A stretch of DNA of 64,000 bases, taken from positions 1-64,000 of the forward strand of contig CACZJU010000010.1 in assembly GCA_902781515.1 (NCBI GenBank), read 5' to 3'. Shown piece after piece: positions 1 to 7,569 of the stretch. The notes below the pieces were generated by a model that saw only the letters and a program-made list of their open reading frames with translations, made no database searches and was not told the DNA's origin. The translations under genes and the position numbers were made by a program. The number at the start of each line of letters is the position of its first letter. The first letter of the stretch is position 1. Origin of the DNA: an uncultured Bacteroidales bacterium (lineage in GTDB: Bacteria; Bacteroidota; Bacteroidia; Bacteroidales; Bacteroidaceae).

Positions 1-125
1 GCTGACAGGTACCTGCTGACGAGGCCTTTATTCATCGGGGCTTAAAGACGGTAGAGGTACCTGGGTACCTGTTTTCACACATTTCTTCATTTTCAGGCAA
101 AACAGATTATTATTATCTATGCCCA

Positions 126-372
126 TAGGTTATATTAACCTTCGGCCTTAGGTTAATATAACCTACAGCCAAAGGTTCTAGAACCTATGGCGATAGGTTG
201 GCGAACTTATTGTCACAGGTTCTGCAACCTATGGCGATAAGGACTAGGTCTTATGACGAGAGGAATAGTAATGTTAAGCACGAAGCATTACTATTGCCTC
301 CCCTGAAGGATTACTATCCCTATGCGCATAGGGATACTATTCCTCCCCTCATAGGGATACTATAGCGTGGAT
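126..372. repeat. Cluster of short palindromes in a gene-free stretch (1-429)
   Basis: No gene is visible from 1 to 429. Within it lie at least four clean dyads: a perfect 16-bp inverted repeat (126-141 with 150-165), a 14-bp palindrome at 173-186 (AGGTTCTAGAACCT), a 10-bp stem at 264-273 with 286-295, and a 20-bp palindrome at 316-335. Weaker AGGTT/AACCT dyads sit between them. The words CCTATGGCGATA and CATAGGGATACTAT recur. A related vocabulary (GGGATAGTAT, CATAGGGATAG) appears at 30856-30915. Function unknown; DNA-binding sites, stacked hairpins or decayed mobile-element ends are possible. Confidence 0.75.
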
Positions 373-429
373 CAGAGGAACCGTCCCTTCGATTCCGAGG
401 TCTTATAAAATGGTTATTATTAACCCCAA

Positions 430-939
430 TTATACAATTGGGTCTATACAAAAGTCTCGACGCTTACAGGTCTTACAGAATTTTCCCATCCATACTTCAT
501 CGAACTGGTTCATTGCTTGTTCGACAATTTCTGTGTCATCTGTAAGGATGCCAGCTTCAAAGTTTCTTTTATTATCCGTCTTCATACCGATACCGGCACC
601 AGTAAGGTTTGCACTACCGATATATACTTCTTTTCCGTCAAAGACAAGCATCTTAAAATGAACACGCGGACAAAGCACACGCTCCAAGCGGTCATACAGC
701 ACTAGGTACTTGTCAAAATCTTCACGAAAGTTCGGACCTGGTTCTTTGGCATGAATCAGCCTCACCTCCACCCCACGACTAATCAGCTGCGCAATCAGTC
801 CAAGCAGAGGCTTCACCTCACCATTGACATCCACATAGACATCCTTGATGTCGGCTGTGCCAATCCACAGCGTGTGCTTCACGGTCAATATCCGCGAAAG
901 CACTTCTTTGTAATGAGCGGAGTTGGAGATGTAGTGCAT
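430..939 (-). CDS. Single-HKD phospholipase D-like nuclease
   Basis: A 169-residue protein of the phospholipase D superfamily. The HxK(x)4D catalytic signature is visible as HFKMLVFD near residues 93-100, followed by the typical GSANLTGAG segment. One HKD copy suggests a homodimeric nuclease like Nuc/BfiL-type enzymes rather than a two-domain lipase. The C-terminus has closely spaced cysteines (CKTCKRRDFC), a possible metal site. It begins 2 bases after the TPR protein upstream on the same strand, so the two are probably co-transcribed. No signal peptide is seen, so it is probably cytoplasmic. Nuclease activity is inferred from the fold; a role in defence or repair is plausible in this accessory block. 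Confidence 0.7.
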   Translation of the reverse strand: MHYISNSAHYKEVLSRILTVKHTLWIGTADIKDVYVDVNGEVKPLLGLIAQLISRGVEVRLIHAKEPGPNFREDFDKYLVLYDRLERVLCPRVHFKMLVFDGKEVYIGSANLTGAGIGMKTDNKRNFEAGILTDDTEIVEQAMNQFDEVWMGKFCKTCKRRDFCIDPIV

Positions 940-941
940 AC

Positions 942-1445
942 TTACTCTAACGATCCATTTAGGGTTATTCCTTTTTCTCTTCTATTTTCTCTCACTTTCA
1001 ACACATCATTTTCTAGATGCAATAACTCAGAACTGTATAAAATAGCAAGATTTTTTTTGCCAAGTTCCTTCAAACATTCTACCATTAGTTCAGTAGCATA
1101 CACACGCTGGTAGGTATAGTTAGGATTGGTGATTTCCAAAGTTCGATATATCGGTAAGACTTGTTCCAACAGAGGCAACGCCTTTGCATATTCTTTCTGT
1201 CTCACATATATCTGGGACAGGTTATCCATTGGTGCAGCATACTCGTCCAAAAAGATAGGAACACAACGAACTCTCTCTCCAGTTGGTAGCTCTAACAAAT
1301 CTTCTTCGTCTTTCAACTCAGCAATTTCCTTCTCGCCAAGCTCCACCAGTTTCTTATAAATTTCAATCTCATCATCAAGATTCTTGCAATTAGGCAACAA
1401 ATCTAGGACTTCCCCGTAACTTAGTCCCTTTAATTTATCTTCCAT
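942..1445 (-). CDS. Small tetratricopeptide-like protein
   Basis: About 167 residues, rich in Leu, Glu and Lys, with helical pairs resembling TPR units: the segment around residues 80-105 (NLSQIYVRQKEYAKALPLLE) has the spacing of Ala, Tyr and Leu expected of one TPR, and another weaker unit follows. A TTG 27 bases upstream could extend the frame, but the ATG at 1445 is preferred because it opens directly into the charged sequence MEDKLKGLSYGEV. It sits between the WG-repeat protein and the PLD-like nuclease with short gaps on both sides, so a scaffold role in the same transcript is possible. Function unknown. Confidence 0.5.
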   Translation of the reverse strand: MEDKLKGLSYGEVLDLLPNCKNLDDEIEIYKKLVELGEKEIAELKDEEDLLELPTGERVRCVPIFLDEYAAPMDNLSQIYVRQKEYAKALPLLEQVLPIYRTLEITNPNYTYQRVYATELMVECLKELGKKNLAILYSSELLHLENDVLKVRENRREKGITLNGSLE

Positions 1446-1484
1446 AATGATGTTTTGCCGTTCTAATATCAAAACCCAAAGCTA

Positions 1485-2183
1485 TCAAGATTTCTCTACG
1501 ACCTTCCCTGTCTTGTCAATATAGAAGCATTTTCCTTGTTCATCCTCAACCCTAACCTGTCCTCCTGAAAAATAAGTGTCTGTCACCTTCCACTGACACG
1601 GAATCACCAACTCACCCTTTTTGTTAATGAAACCATATTTGTTTCGCTCGTTTTTGACAGCCGCCAATCCATCAGAGAAAATTGCGGCATCCTTCCATTG
1701 ACATGGTATTACCAACTTTCCTGTTGTATTAATGTAGCCCCACTTGTCATTCTCGTCTTGAACAGGAGCTAATCCTTCGGAAAAACTATCTACCCATTTC
1801 CACTGGCATGGAATAATCACCTTGCCCGTCTTATCAATGAAACCAAATTTGTCTTGTTCGTTTTTGACAAATGCCATTCCATTTATGAACCACACAGCCC
1901 ACCTCCACAGGCATGGAATAACAACCTTGCCTGTCTTGTCAATGAATCCCCACTTATCATGTTCATCCGCAACGGCAGCTAATCCTTCAGAGAAATATCC
2001 AACAAATTCCCATAGGCATGGAATCACAACCTTGCCTGTTTCGTCTATGAAGCCCCATTTATCGTTATTTTTGTCTAGAACCGCTGCCAATCCCTCTGTG
2101 AAAACGAAAGTCCCCGGGATAACAACTTTTCCAGACTCATCAATAAAGCAGTATTGCCCAGGGAATCTGTTGTGTTTGGCCAT
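1485..2183 (-). CDS. WG-repeat protein
   Basis: A 232-residue protein made almost entirely of seven WG (KWG) beta repeats of about 30 residues. Each has the form x-W/F/Y-G-F-I-D/N-x-T-G-K-V-V-I-P-C-x-W, for example KWGFIDETGKVVIPC. Such repeats form open beta-propeller-like or solenoid structures and usually mediate protein binding. No signal peptide or membrane segment is visible and no enzyme domain is attached. It lies 6 bases from the next gene upstream on the same strand. The repeats are very similar at the DNA level, so copy number may vary by recombination between strains. Precise role unknown. Confidence 0.7.
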   Translation of the reverse strand: MAKHNRFPGQYCFIDESGKVVIPGTFVFTEGLAAVLDKNNDKWGFIDETGKVVIPCLWEFVGYFSEGLAAVADEHDKWGFIDKTGKVVIPCLWRWAVWFINGMAFVKNEQDKFGFIDKTGKVIIPCQWKWVDSFSEGLAPVQDENDKWGYINTTGKLVIPCQWKDAAIFSDGLAAVKNERNKYGFINKKGELVIPCQWKVTDTYFSGGQVRVEDEQGKCFYIDKTGKVVEKS

Positions 2184-2189
2184 GTTGTT

Positions 2190-3032
2190 CTATTTAGAAT
2201 TCTGTTCTATCCAATTATAAAGTTCACTTACAATTTCAGGCGTTAAGAATCTCTGAGAATACTTCTCTTTATGCCTGTTATCATAAAGGGCATAATCAAT
2301 AAAATATGCCCCCAAAAGATTCGATTTACCCCCTTTTGTTGTTGGATATTTGTCTTGTCCAATTCTATCTTCTTTAGCATCTTTGAATCCCGTTTCGCCG
2401 ACAATTTGATATAATCTGATATCATTCTTCATTAAACAATCTGGCTGCTTGGATTTGTCAACGACTTGAAGATTATAACCTAACCACGTAGAATCTTTCT
2501 TAATTCCCCAATAATAAGAAGTTTGTTTGTTGGCAGCTATTATTAGTCTTGGACTTAGGCGTTCTATTTCTGACAAAGTTATTTCAAGAACACAAACTTG
2601 AAAATTAATATTTGTATCTATTTCTTCTTGGAATCTATTTTGAGTTGATTCTGAATAAGGGAATAGGTCTAAATATGCAGTTTTCTCTATCAACGAGTTA
2701 TCATTATCAAATAATTGCTCCCTCTTGTTTTTCCAATATGACTTGCCATTCTGTATAGCATCCCTAAAAGTATAATAACAGCCATATGGGCAATCGGGGT
2801 TAAAACTTGGATTAATACCTGTAATAAGTATTCCACCAATGGGATTTGCACAACACATAGTTACACCATGTGAGACAAAATCACCATTTACATACAATGG
2901 AGAGTCTTTAACTACAGCTTGTTTTAAGATATTAAAGTATTTTTCAGCAATATCTCTATCATGCTCCATTTGCTCATTTGTCAACATACGAGCAGAATAG
3001 AACTCTTCAACTTTTGGATAATTATTGTCCAT
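2190..3032 (-). CDS. Hypothetical protein, possibly uracil-DNA-glycosylase-like fold
   Basis: About 280 residues. The segment GGILITGINPSFNPDCPYG near residue 65 resembles the strand-loop that opens the UDG superfamily fold, and RLIIAANKQTSYYWG around residue 160 resembles the second conserved strand (LALGxxA). Catalytic residues cannot be assigned, so this is a fold guess only. I chose ATG 3032 over the TTG two codons upstream. Composition is AT-rich compared with the core genes, in line with an acquired block. It lies 6 bases before the WG-repeat gene. An alternative is an unrelated Bacteroidales-specific family. Confidence 0.4.
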   Translation of the reverse strand: MDNNYPKVEEFYSARMLTNEQMEHDRDIAEKYFNILKQAVVKDSPLYVNGDFVSHGVTMCCANPIGGILITGINPSFNPDCPYGCYYTFRDAIQNGKSYWKNKREQLFDNDNSLIEKTAYLDLFPYSESTQNRFQEEIDTNINFQVCVLEITLSEIERLSPRLIIAANKQTSYYWGIKKDSTWLGYNLQVVDKSKQPDCLMKNDIRLYQIVGETGFKDAKEDRIGQDKYPTTKGGKSNLLGAYFIDYALYDNRHKEKYSQRFLTPEIVSELYNWIEQNSK

Positions 3033-3092
3033 AATCAATTAATTTAGTTTATTCGATTGCAAATATAGCAATTGCTTTGGGAAAAACTATCT

Positions 3093-3605
3093 TTATTGGA
3101 GATTATTATCTTTTTGTGATAAAAGAAACCAATTGAGTAATAGTCTACTGCATTTGAGAATGGTATGTGAGACTTTATCAAATGGAAAAGTGCAGAGCAT
3201 TATTCTTTCTGTTCTTTCTTCTTCTGTTTTCGAGTGCGCTACAAATAAACGCTGAATAGCCCCATCTTCAACGGTACAATCTGAAACCCACTCCATCCCT
3301 AATAATCTTCCAGGATTTTGCTGGTCCAATTGGCTGCCATCAATGAATGTATATATGATGGCCTGAAAATGTTCAAAGAAAGAATCTTTCAATAATTCTT
3401 CATCATAAACAACGTAATAGCAGAGGTCAAGGACATCTTCAGCGCCAAGGATTTTTACGAATAACTTTCGGAGATACTTAAAGTCCTCTGTTTCGTTTCC
3501 TACTTTCTGTGTGACGACCAGAATTTTCGAATCAGGATTGCCACAACCAACATTCTTATTGGGGAACCTTTCACCCAATCTTTCAGGTTCATTAAAATTT
3601 GCCAT
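3093..3605 (-). CDS. Hypothetical protein with UDG-like N-terminus
   Basis: A 170-residue protein. Its N-terminus, NVGCGNPDSKILVVTQKVG followed by an ED pair, is laid out like family-4 uracil-DNA glycosylases (G-x-GNP-x-A-x-hhhVGEAPG-xx-ED), but the GEAPG catalytic loop is replaced by TQKVG, so glycosylase activity is doubtful. The rest shows alternating hydrophobic strands and helices. It is the second protein in this block with a faint UDG-like signature, beside the gene at 2190-3032. Same strand as its neighbours, with a 60-base gap downstream and a possible 36-codon gene immediately upstream. Function not recognised. Confidence 0.4.
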   Translation of the reverse strand: MANFNEPERLGERFPNKNVGCGNPDSKILVVTQKVGNETEDFKYLRKLFVKILGAEDVLDLCYYVVYDEELLKDSFFEHFQAIIYTFIDGSQLDQQNPGRLLGMEWVSDCTVEDGAIQRLFVAHSKTEEERTERIMLCTFPFDKVSHTILKCSRLLLNWFLLSQKDNNLQ

Positions 3606-3625
3606 AACTCTTTCATTTTTGAATA

Positions 3626-3736
3626 TTAAAACGATATCTTTCCTAAACTTTGTTCCTTATGGATTTGTAACTCCACCCATATCCGATCGCCCTTAGTGGC
3701 ACGATTGAATGCTGCAAGTAATCTTAATCCTGTCAT
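3626..3736 (-). CDS. Possible 36-residue small protein
   Basis: A short open frame starting with ATG 5 bases after the stop of the AAA ATPase gene and ending 20 bases before the next gene on the same strand. The product starts MTGLRLLAAFNRATKGD and includes RIWVELQIHKEQSLG. Its tight fit between two genes is the main support. It could equally be the remnant of a longer gene. No family recognised. Confidence 0.3.
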   Translation of the reverse strand: MTGLRLLAAFNRATKGDRIWVELQIHKEQSLGKISF

Positions 3737-3741
3737 ATCAC

Positions 3742-4713
3742 TCAGTCACTTTCAAATTTGTCTGAATAGGATTTAAAGAGATCATAGTATTCTCTCATGT
3801 TCTCCAGTTCCCACATCTTAGATACTGTCACCGGATTTTCATCAAGATTGTATATTTTGGCATTGGGTATTGCCAACAAAAAAGGCGAGTGAGTCGCAAT
3901 GATAAATTGAGCGCAACAACGTTTCTCGGAAAAGCTAATTATTTCTGCCAGTCCTTTCTGAAACTTTGAGGAAAGACTATTTTCTGGCTCATCTAACAAA
4001 TATAACCCTTCTTGTTGGATCTCTTCTGCCAGATACATCATGCTATTTTCCCCGTTTGAATATCCTCTTTCTATAGGCCCCAATTTTTTTTTTAGGTATT
4101 TTGCAAATGATTTTGCTTTCCTCATTTCCCAAAATTGCCTATACTCTTCGATATTCTCCCCTGTTTCGAAATTCAGTTTCCTTAATCTATCATATTTTGA
4201 CCCTTCAGTCTGAATATCCATACTCTTTACAGCAGCGATTTCTCGACTAAGTATTTTACTCTTATACAGTTTTTGTTCTTTTCTCATACGGTCATCAAGC
4301 ATAATCTTAAAAATGTCATCGCTTGTAATAACACGAGAGATTTCAGAAATATCATATTTACTTTGGCGCTCACCACCTACATAGTTAAACTCTTCTCCAC
4401 TCCAACTGATATCTGTCTTAAAGAAGCATAGTTCACAATATTCTTCCATGTGAGTCGAACTATTATACAATGAGTCCCTTTTTATTTTCAGAGCATTTGA
4501 AATAACATTGATTATAGTCGATTTTCCACTACCATTACCACCATATAGTATTGTAATCGGCTCAAAGTCCAGTGAATATAACTGGTTTTCACTTAATACG
4601 AAGAAGGGATACCAAATGTCGTGTGACTTATTCCAATAGGTATCAGGCATGGAAGTAACATAATCATACTCCTTCTCCCTTGAGGGGAATCTAAAGTTTT
4701 CAAGATATACCAT
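3742..4713 (-). CDS. AAA (ABC/SMC-like) ATPase of the OLD/AAA_21 kind
   Basis: About 320 residues with a complete ABC-type ATPase core: Walker A GGNGSGKST, Walker B LYLLDEPENSLS, and the H-switch IATHSPFLLAI. The Walker A Lys, the DEPE pair and the switch His are all present, so it should hydrolyse ATP. No TOPRIM or nuclease domain is attached, which suggests an ATPase subunit or sensor like those in many defence operons. The frame extends back to 4785, overlapping the WYL gene by 8 bases, but a TACCTTTGC promoter-like box at 4731-4739 lies inside that extension. Starts at 4722 or 4713 (MVYLENFRFPSREKE) are therefore preferred. Substrate and partner unknown. Confidence 0.7.
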   Translation of the reverse strand: MVYLENFRFPSREKEYDYVTSMPDTYWNKSHDIWYPFFVLSENQLYSLDFEPITILYGGNGSGKSTIINVISNALKIKRDSLYNSSTHMEEYCELCFFKTDISWSGEEFNYVGGERQSKYDISEISRVITSDDIFKIMLDDRMRKEQKLYKSKILSREIAAVKSMDIQTEGSKYDRLRKLNFETGENIEEYRQFWEMRKAKSFAKYLKKKLGPIERGYSNGENSMMYLAEEIQQEGLYLLDEPENSLSSKFQKGLAEIISFSEKRCCAQFIIATHSPFLLAIPNAKIYNLDENPVTVSKMWELENMREYYDLFKSYSDKFESD

Positions 4714-4777
4714 TGCATACATATTTTTCTGCAAAGGTATGGCGCCGAAATGCAACATGATTGCATATCGAAGAAAA

Positions 4778-5674
4778 TTATTCATAGAAACTGTACATTT
4801 CTTGAATAATGGCCTTGATTTGCTGACGAAAAGGCTCTGGAGACACTACTTCCAGCTGGTTGGCGTGATACAGAATCTCTTGAATGAAATCGTACGTTGG
4901 AGCTATCCTATATTCAAAAATGGTATAGACATTATTAGATTCAATCTCATGCTGGCTGTGATGCAGAGGGAGAGAACGCAGGTAATTTGCTTTTACCCCA
5001 TAGGCCTTCAGACGTATGGTTGTTAGTTCGGCATCGTGGAATACGCCATAATAATCTGTGTAATAATCTTGGGGCGAGAAATCTTTTGGATAGTTGAACA
5101 TAGATTCCAATACTTCTATGCGCTTGATTCGATCAAGTCCAAAGCGATGAATCTCTTTTTCTTGAGCAACAAAAGCTAACACATACCAACGACGTTTAAA
5201 TAAACGGATAAAATAGGGGCTGATAGTTAATCCCTGTATGGTATTGCCAAAGAAATCCTCATAATCAATCGATATTTGGTAATTCTCTCGTATCGCTTTT
5301 ATAATAATTTCAAGGTAGTATCTCCCAGACGGTACATCCTCCAACATTATTCTGTCGCTAATAGTGCGATTATCCATCAAGAGGTTGCTTACTGCAAAGG
5401 AATCAAGCAGCCATTGGTTGATGGAGTCTTTCTTCAACACATCTGGATTCTCTATATAATAAAGGTTAGAGCCCCTCTGACACTCTATCACAACTCCAAA
5501 CTGCATCAGTATCGCATTGCGATGATTATGGAAGGTCCTGAGTTTCAATGGCTGATGCAAATCATTAATATACGCATCGTTCCATCTGCTTGCTATATCC
5601 TCAAACGAGATCTTGCCAGCATCATGGATTGTGGTAATCAACCACAAATATTTTGAGTATAGCCTATCTGTCAT
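4778..5674 (-). CDS. WYL-domain transcriptional regulator
   Basis: A 298-residue protein. The N-terminal 60 residues look like the winged-helix part of WYL regulators (KYLWLITTIHDAGKISFEDI). Residues about 130-200 form the WYL/Sm-like ligand domain (ISPYFIRLFKRRWYVLAFV, with the family Trp-Tyr pair), followed by a C-terminal extension. WYL proteins bind nucleotides or nucleic acids and often repress defence operons. It sits directly upstream of the AAA ATPase on the same strand. A truncated relative of its N-terminal domain lies at 7227-7388. Role as a repressor of the ATPase gene is inferred from context. Confidence 0.8.
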   Translation of the reverse strand: MTDRLYSKYLWLITTIHDAGKISFEDIASRWNDAYINDLHQPLKLRTFHNHRNAILMQFGVVIECQRGSNLYYIENPDVLKKDSINQWLLDSFAVSNLLMDNRTISDRIMLEDVPSGRYYLEIIIKAIRENYQISIDYEDFFGNTIQGLTISPYFIRLFKRRWYVLAFVAQEKEIHRFGLDRIKRIEVLESMFNYPKDFSPQDYYTDYYGVFHDAELTTIRLKAYGVKANYLRSLPLHHSQHEIESNNVYTIFEYRIAPTYDFIQEILYHANQLEVVSPEPFRQQIKAIIQEMYSFYE

Positions 5675-5728
5675 AACAATTATCGTGATAATACGACATA
5701 GTAATTGAAGTTTCTTTGTGTTTAATAT

Positions 5729-5767
5729 TTACAATATCTCCCTTGCAATCCAGGCACAGGCTTTTTC
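5729..5767 (-). pseudogene. Tail-only remnant of a second DEDDh exonuclease
   Basis: Read on the minus strand, immediately after the RhuM-Fic stop codon and in the same frame, this stretch encodes EKACAWIAREIL and a stop. The intact exonuclease at 6739-7230 ends EACAWIAREIL. The last ten codons differ at about five of thirty bases, so this is the end of a diverged paralogue and not a recent copy. The rest of that gene is gone, presumably replaced by rhuM-fic. Confidence 0.7.
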
Positions 5768-6711
5768 TTACACGTTCTGTTGATTAATCAAATTCACCAC
5801 AACTTTTACCATCACATCCTTTTCCTCTGTTTTGCTCTCTGCTATCATCAGAGTCAGGGCTACAAGGGTGTTGTCAGCCAAGCGTTTGGAGCCATCTTCG
5901 CGATAGAGGATATGATTATTGTTGAGGAACCAAAGGAAGAGGGTTGCAGCAATGCGTTTGTTGCCATCACTGAAAGAATGATTCTTGGTGACAAGGTAGA
6001 GCAGCATGGCAGCTTTTTCCTCCACACTGGGATAGAGTTCTTCGCCTCCAAAGGTCTGGTATATCTGTCCGATGCTGCTCTTGAAAGAGTCGTCCTTTTC
6101 ATTTCCAAAGAGTGCTGAACCTCCAAACTTTTCGCGCAAACCATTGATAGCCTCCATCGCATTCTCATAGGTAGCATGGAAAGGCTCTTCCTTGGTCGTC
6201 TTGTCAATATATAATTCGTCACCACCTCGAAGAGAGCATTCGTCTCGTCTGTGGAAAGCAGGGGCTGGTCCTGAATGGTGCGGCCCAGCATGCCCACTAA
6301 TTGGCGGAGTTCGCCAATCTGCTCCTTTCGGATGCGCTCGTTTACGGCATAGCCCTTTATGAGATACTGCTTCAAGACTTTATTAGCCCATTGGCGGAAT
6401 TTAATACCACGCTTAGTGTTGACTCGATAGCCAACAGAGATAATCATATCTAAATTGTACATCGTCTTCGTACGATTGACCATACGGTTACCTTCTTTTT
6501 GAACCTGTCGGAAATTCCGACAAGTTGAAATTTTATCCAATTCTTCGACTTCATAAATATGTTGGATATGTTCCAAAATATTAGTTCTCGATGACTTGAA
6601 TAATTGAACCATCTGAGCTTGTGTTAGCCACACTGTATCGTTCTCCAATCGAACATCAATCTGTGTCTGTCCGTCCTCCGTCTGATATATGATAATCTTG
6701 TTTTCTTCCAT
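5768..6711 (-). pseudogene. RhuM-family protein fused to Fic domain, frameshifted
   Basis: The first part (from ATG 6711) is a RhuM N-terminal domain: IIYQTEDGQTQIDVRLENDT, WLTQAQMVQLF and YRVNTKRGIKFRQWA are typical. Near 6200-6225 the reading frame shifts. The other frame continues with DELYIDKTTKEEPFHATYEN, then a Fic/Doc domain whose active-site loop reads HSFSDGNKRIAA. Joined, the two parts give the usual length of about 310 residues. RhuM-Fic proteins are thought to be toxins or virulence-associated AMP/phospho-transferases. The Fic motif is intact, so the shift is recent, programmed or a sequencing error. The gene replaces most of an older exonuclease gene whose tail follows its stop. 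Confidence 0.75.
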
Positions 6712-6738
6712 ATTGTTTATTATATAATGTAATTGTTC

Positions 6739-7230
6739 TTAGAGTATTTCTCTTGCAATCCACGCACAGGCTTCTGCGTCGGCAAGTGCGTGGTGATGGT
6801 TCTCTAAGCAGTAACCACATTCGGCTGCAACGGTGTGAAGTTGGTGATTCTCCAGATAGCGGAAGGCTCTGCGTGAAGCTGCCAGTGTATCATAGAACTC
6901 ATAATCGGGATAATCCATTTGATAGACGTGGAATACGGCTTTTAGACAGCCTTCATCGAATGGTTTGTTGTGGGCTACGAGTGGTAAGCCCTCAATCAAA
7001 GGCTCTATCTTTGCCCATACTTTGGGGAATACAGGGGCTTCATCTGTGTCTTCGTGACAAAGACCATGTACCTGACTACACCAGTAGTTATAATAGTTGG
7101 GCTCAGGCTGGATGAGAGAGTAGAACGAATCTACTATCTCGCCATTCCGTACGATGACGACACCAACAGAACAAATAGAGCTACGCTCATTGTTAGCCGT
7201 TTCAAAATCTATAGCTGCAAAGTCCTTCAT
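6739..7230 (-). CDS. DEDDh 3'-5' exonuclease (DnaQ-like)
   Basis: A 163-residue exonuclease domain protein. Exo I reads AIDFETAN (Asp-Glu pair). Exo II is in LVAHNKPFDEGCL (Asp). Exo III reads HHALADAEACAW (His and Asp five residues apart), so all DEDDh metal and base residues are present. It resembles the free-standing epsilon-like exonucleases common in Bacteroidetes, which trim DNA or RNA 3' ends. Its start overlaps the stop of a truncated WYL gene, suggesting an ancestral WYL-exonuclease operon. A tail fragment of a second copy is at 5729-5767. No polymerase is attached. Probably cytoplasmic; target not known. Confidence 0.85.
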   Translation of the reverse strand: MKDFAAIDFETANNERSSICSVGVVIVRNGEIVDSFYSLIQPEPNYYNYWCSQVHGLCHEDTDEAPVFPKVWAKIEPLIEGLPLVAHNKPFDEGCLKAVFHVYQMDYPDYEFYDTLAASRRAFRYLENHQLHTVAAECGYCLENHHHALADAEACAWIAREIL

Positions 7231-7388
7231 ACTGTGTACATACTGTTCATTCGGTTAATGATTCCTGCTATCTCCTTACGGAGCCATAGCTCGTTCAATT
7301 CCTTGAACGAAATCTTACGTCTGCGATATATGGTATCTATCACCCAAACGTATTTTGTTATCAAACTTTGTCCTCTATCGTTGTTCAT
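7227..7388 (-). pseudogene. Truncated WYL regulator (N-terminal helix-turn-helix only)
   Basis: From ATG 7388 the product begins MNNDRGQSLITKYVWVIDTI and continues YRRRKISFKELNELW. This aligns with the start of the full WYL protein at 4778-5674 (SKYLWLITTIHDAGKISFEDI). After about 40 residues the likeness stops and the frame ends over the exonuclease start codon. The ligand-binding WYL domain is missing. It may be a dead remnant, or a small DNA-binding protein still made ahead of the exonuclease. The upstream stretch 7389-7569 shows no gene. Confidence 0.6.
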
Positions 7389-7569
7389 AATTCTTTGTTT
7401 TTCCGCAAAAGTATGGCAAGGGTACGCCATACTGTGGCAGAGATTTAAGGATTTTTTCAATTTTCTGCCTGCTAAGTTATAAAAAATAAGGATAGGGCAC
7501 GAACTGTTTTAGGAAAAAATGTTTCTGATAAGAGAAAAAGAATAGCCCCAAAATGTTATAGGGGCGTGG

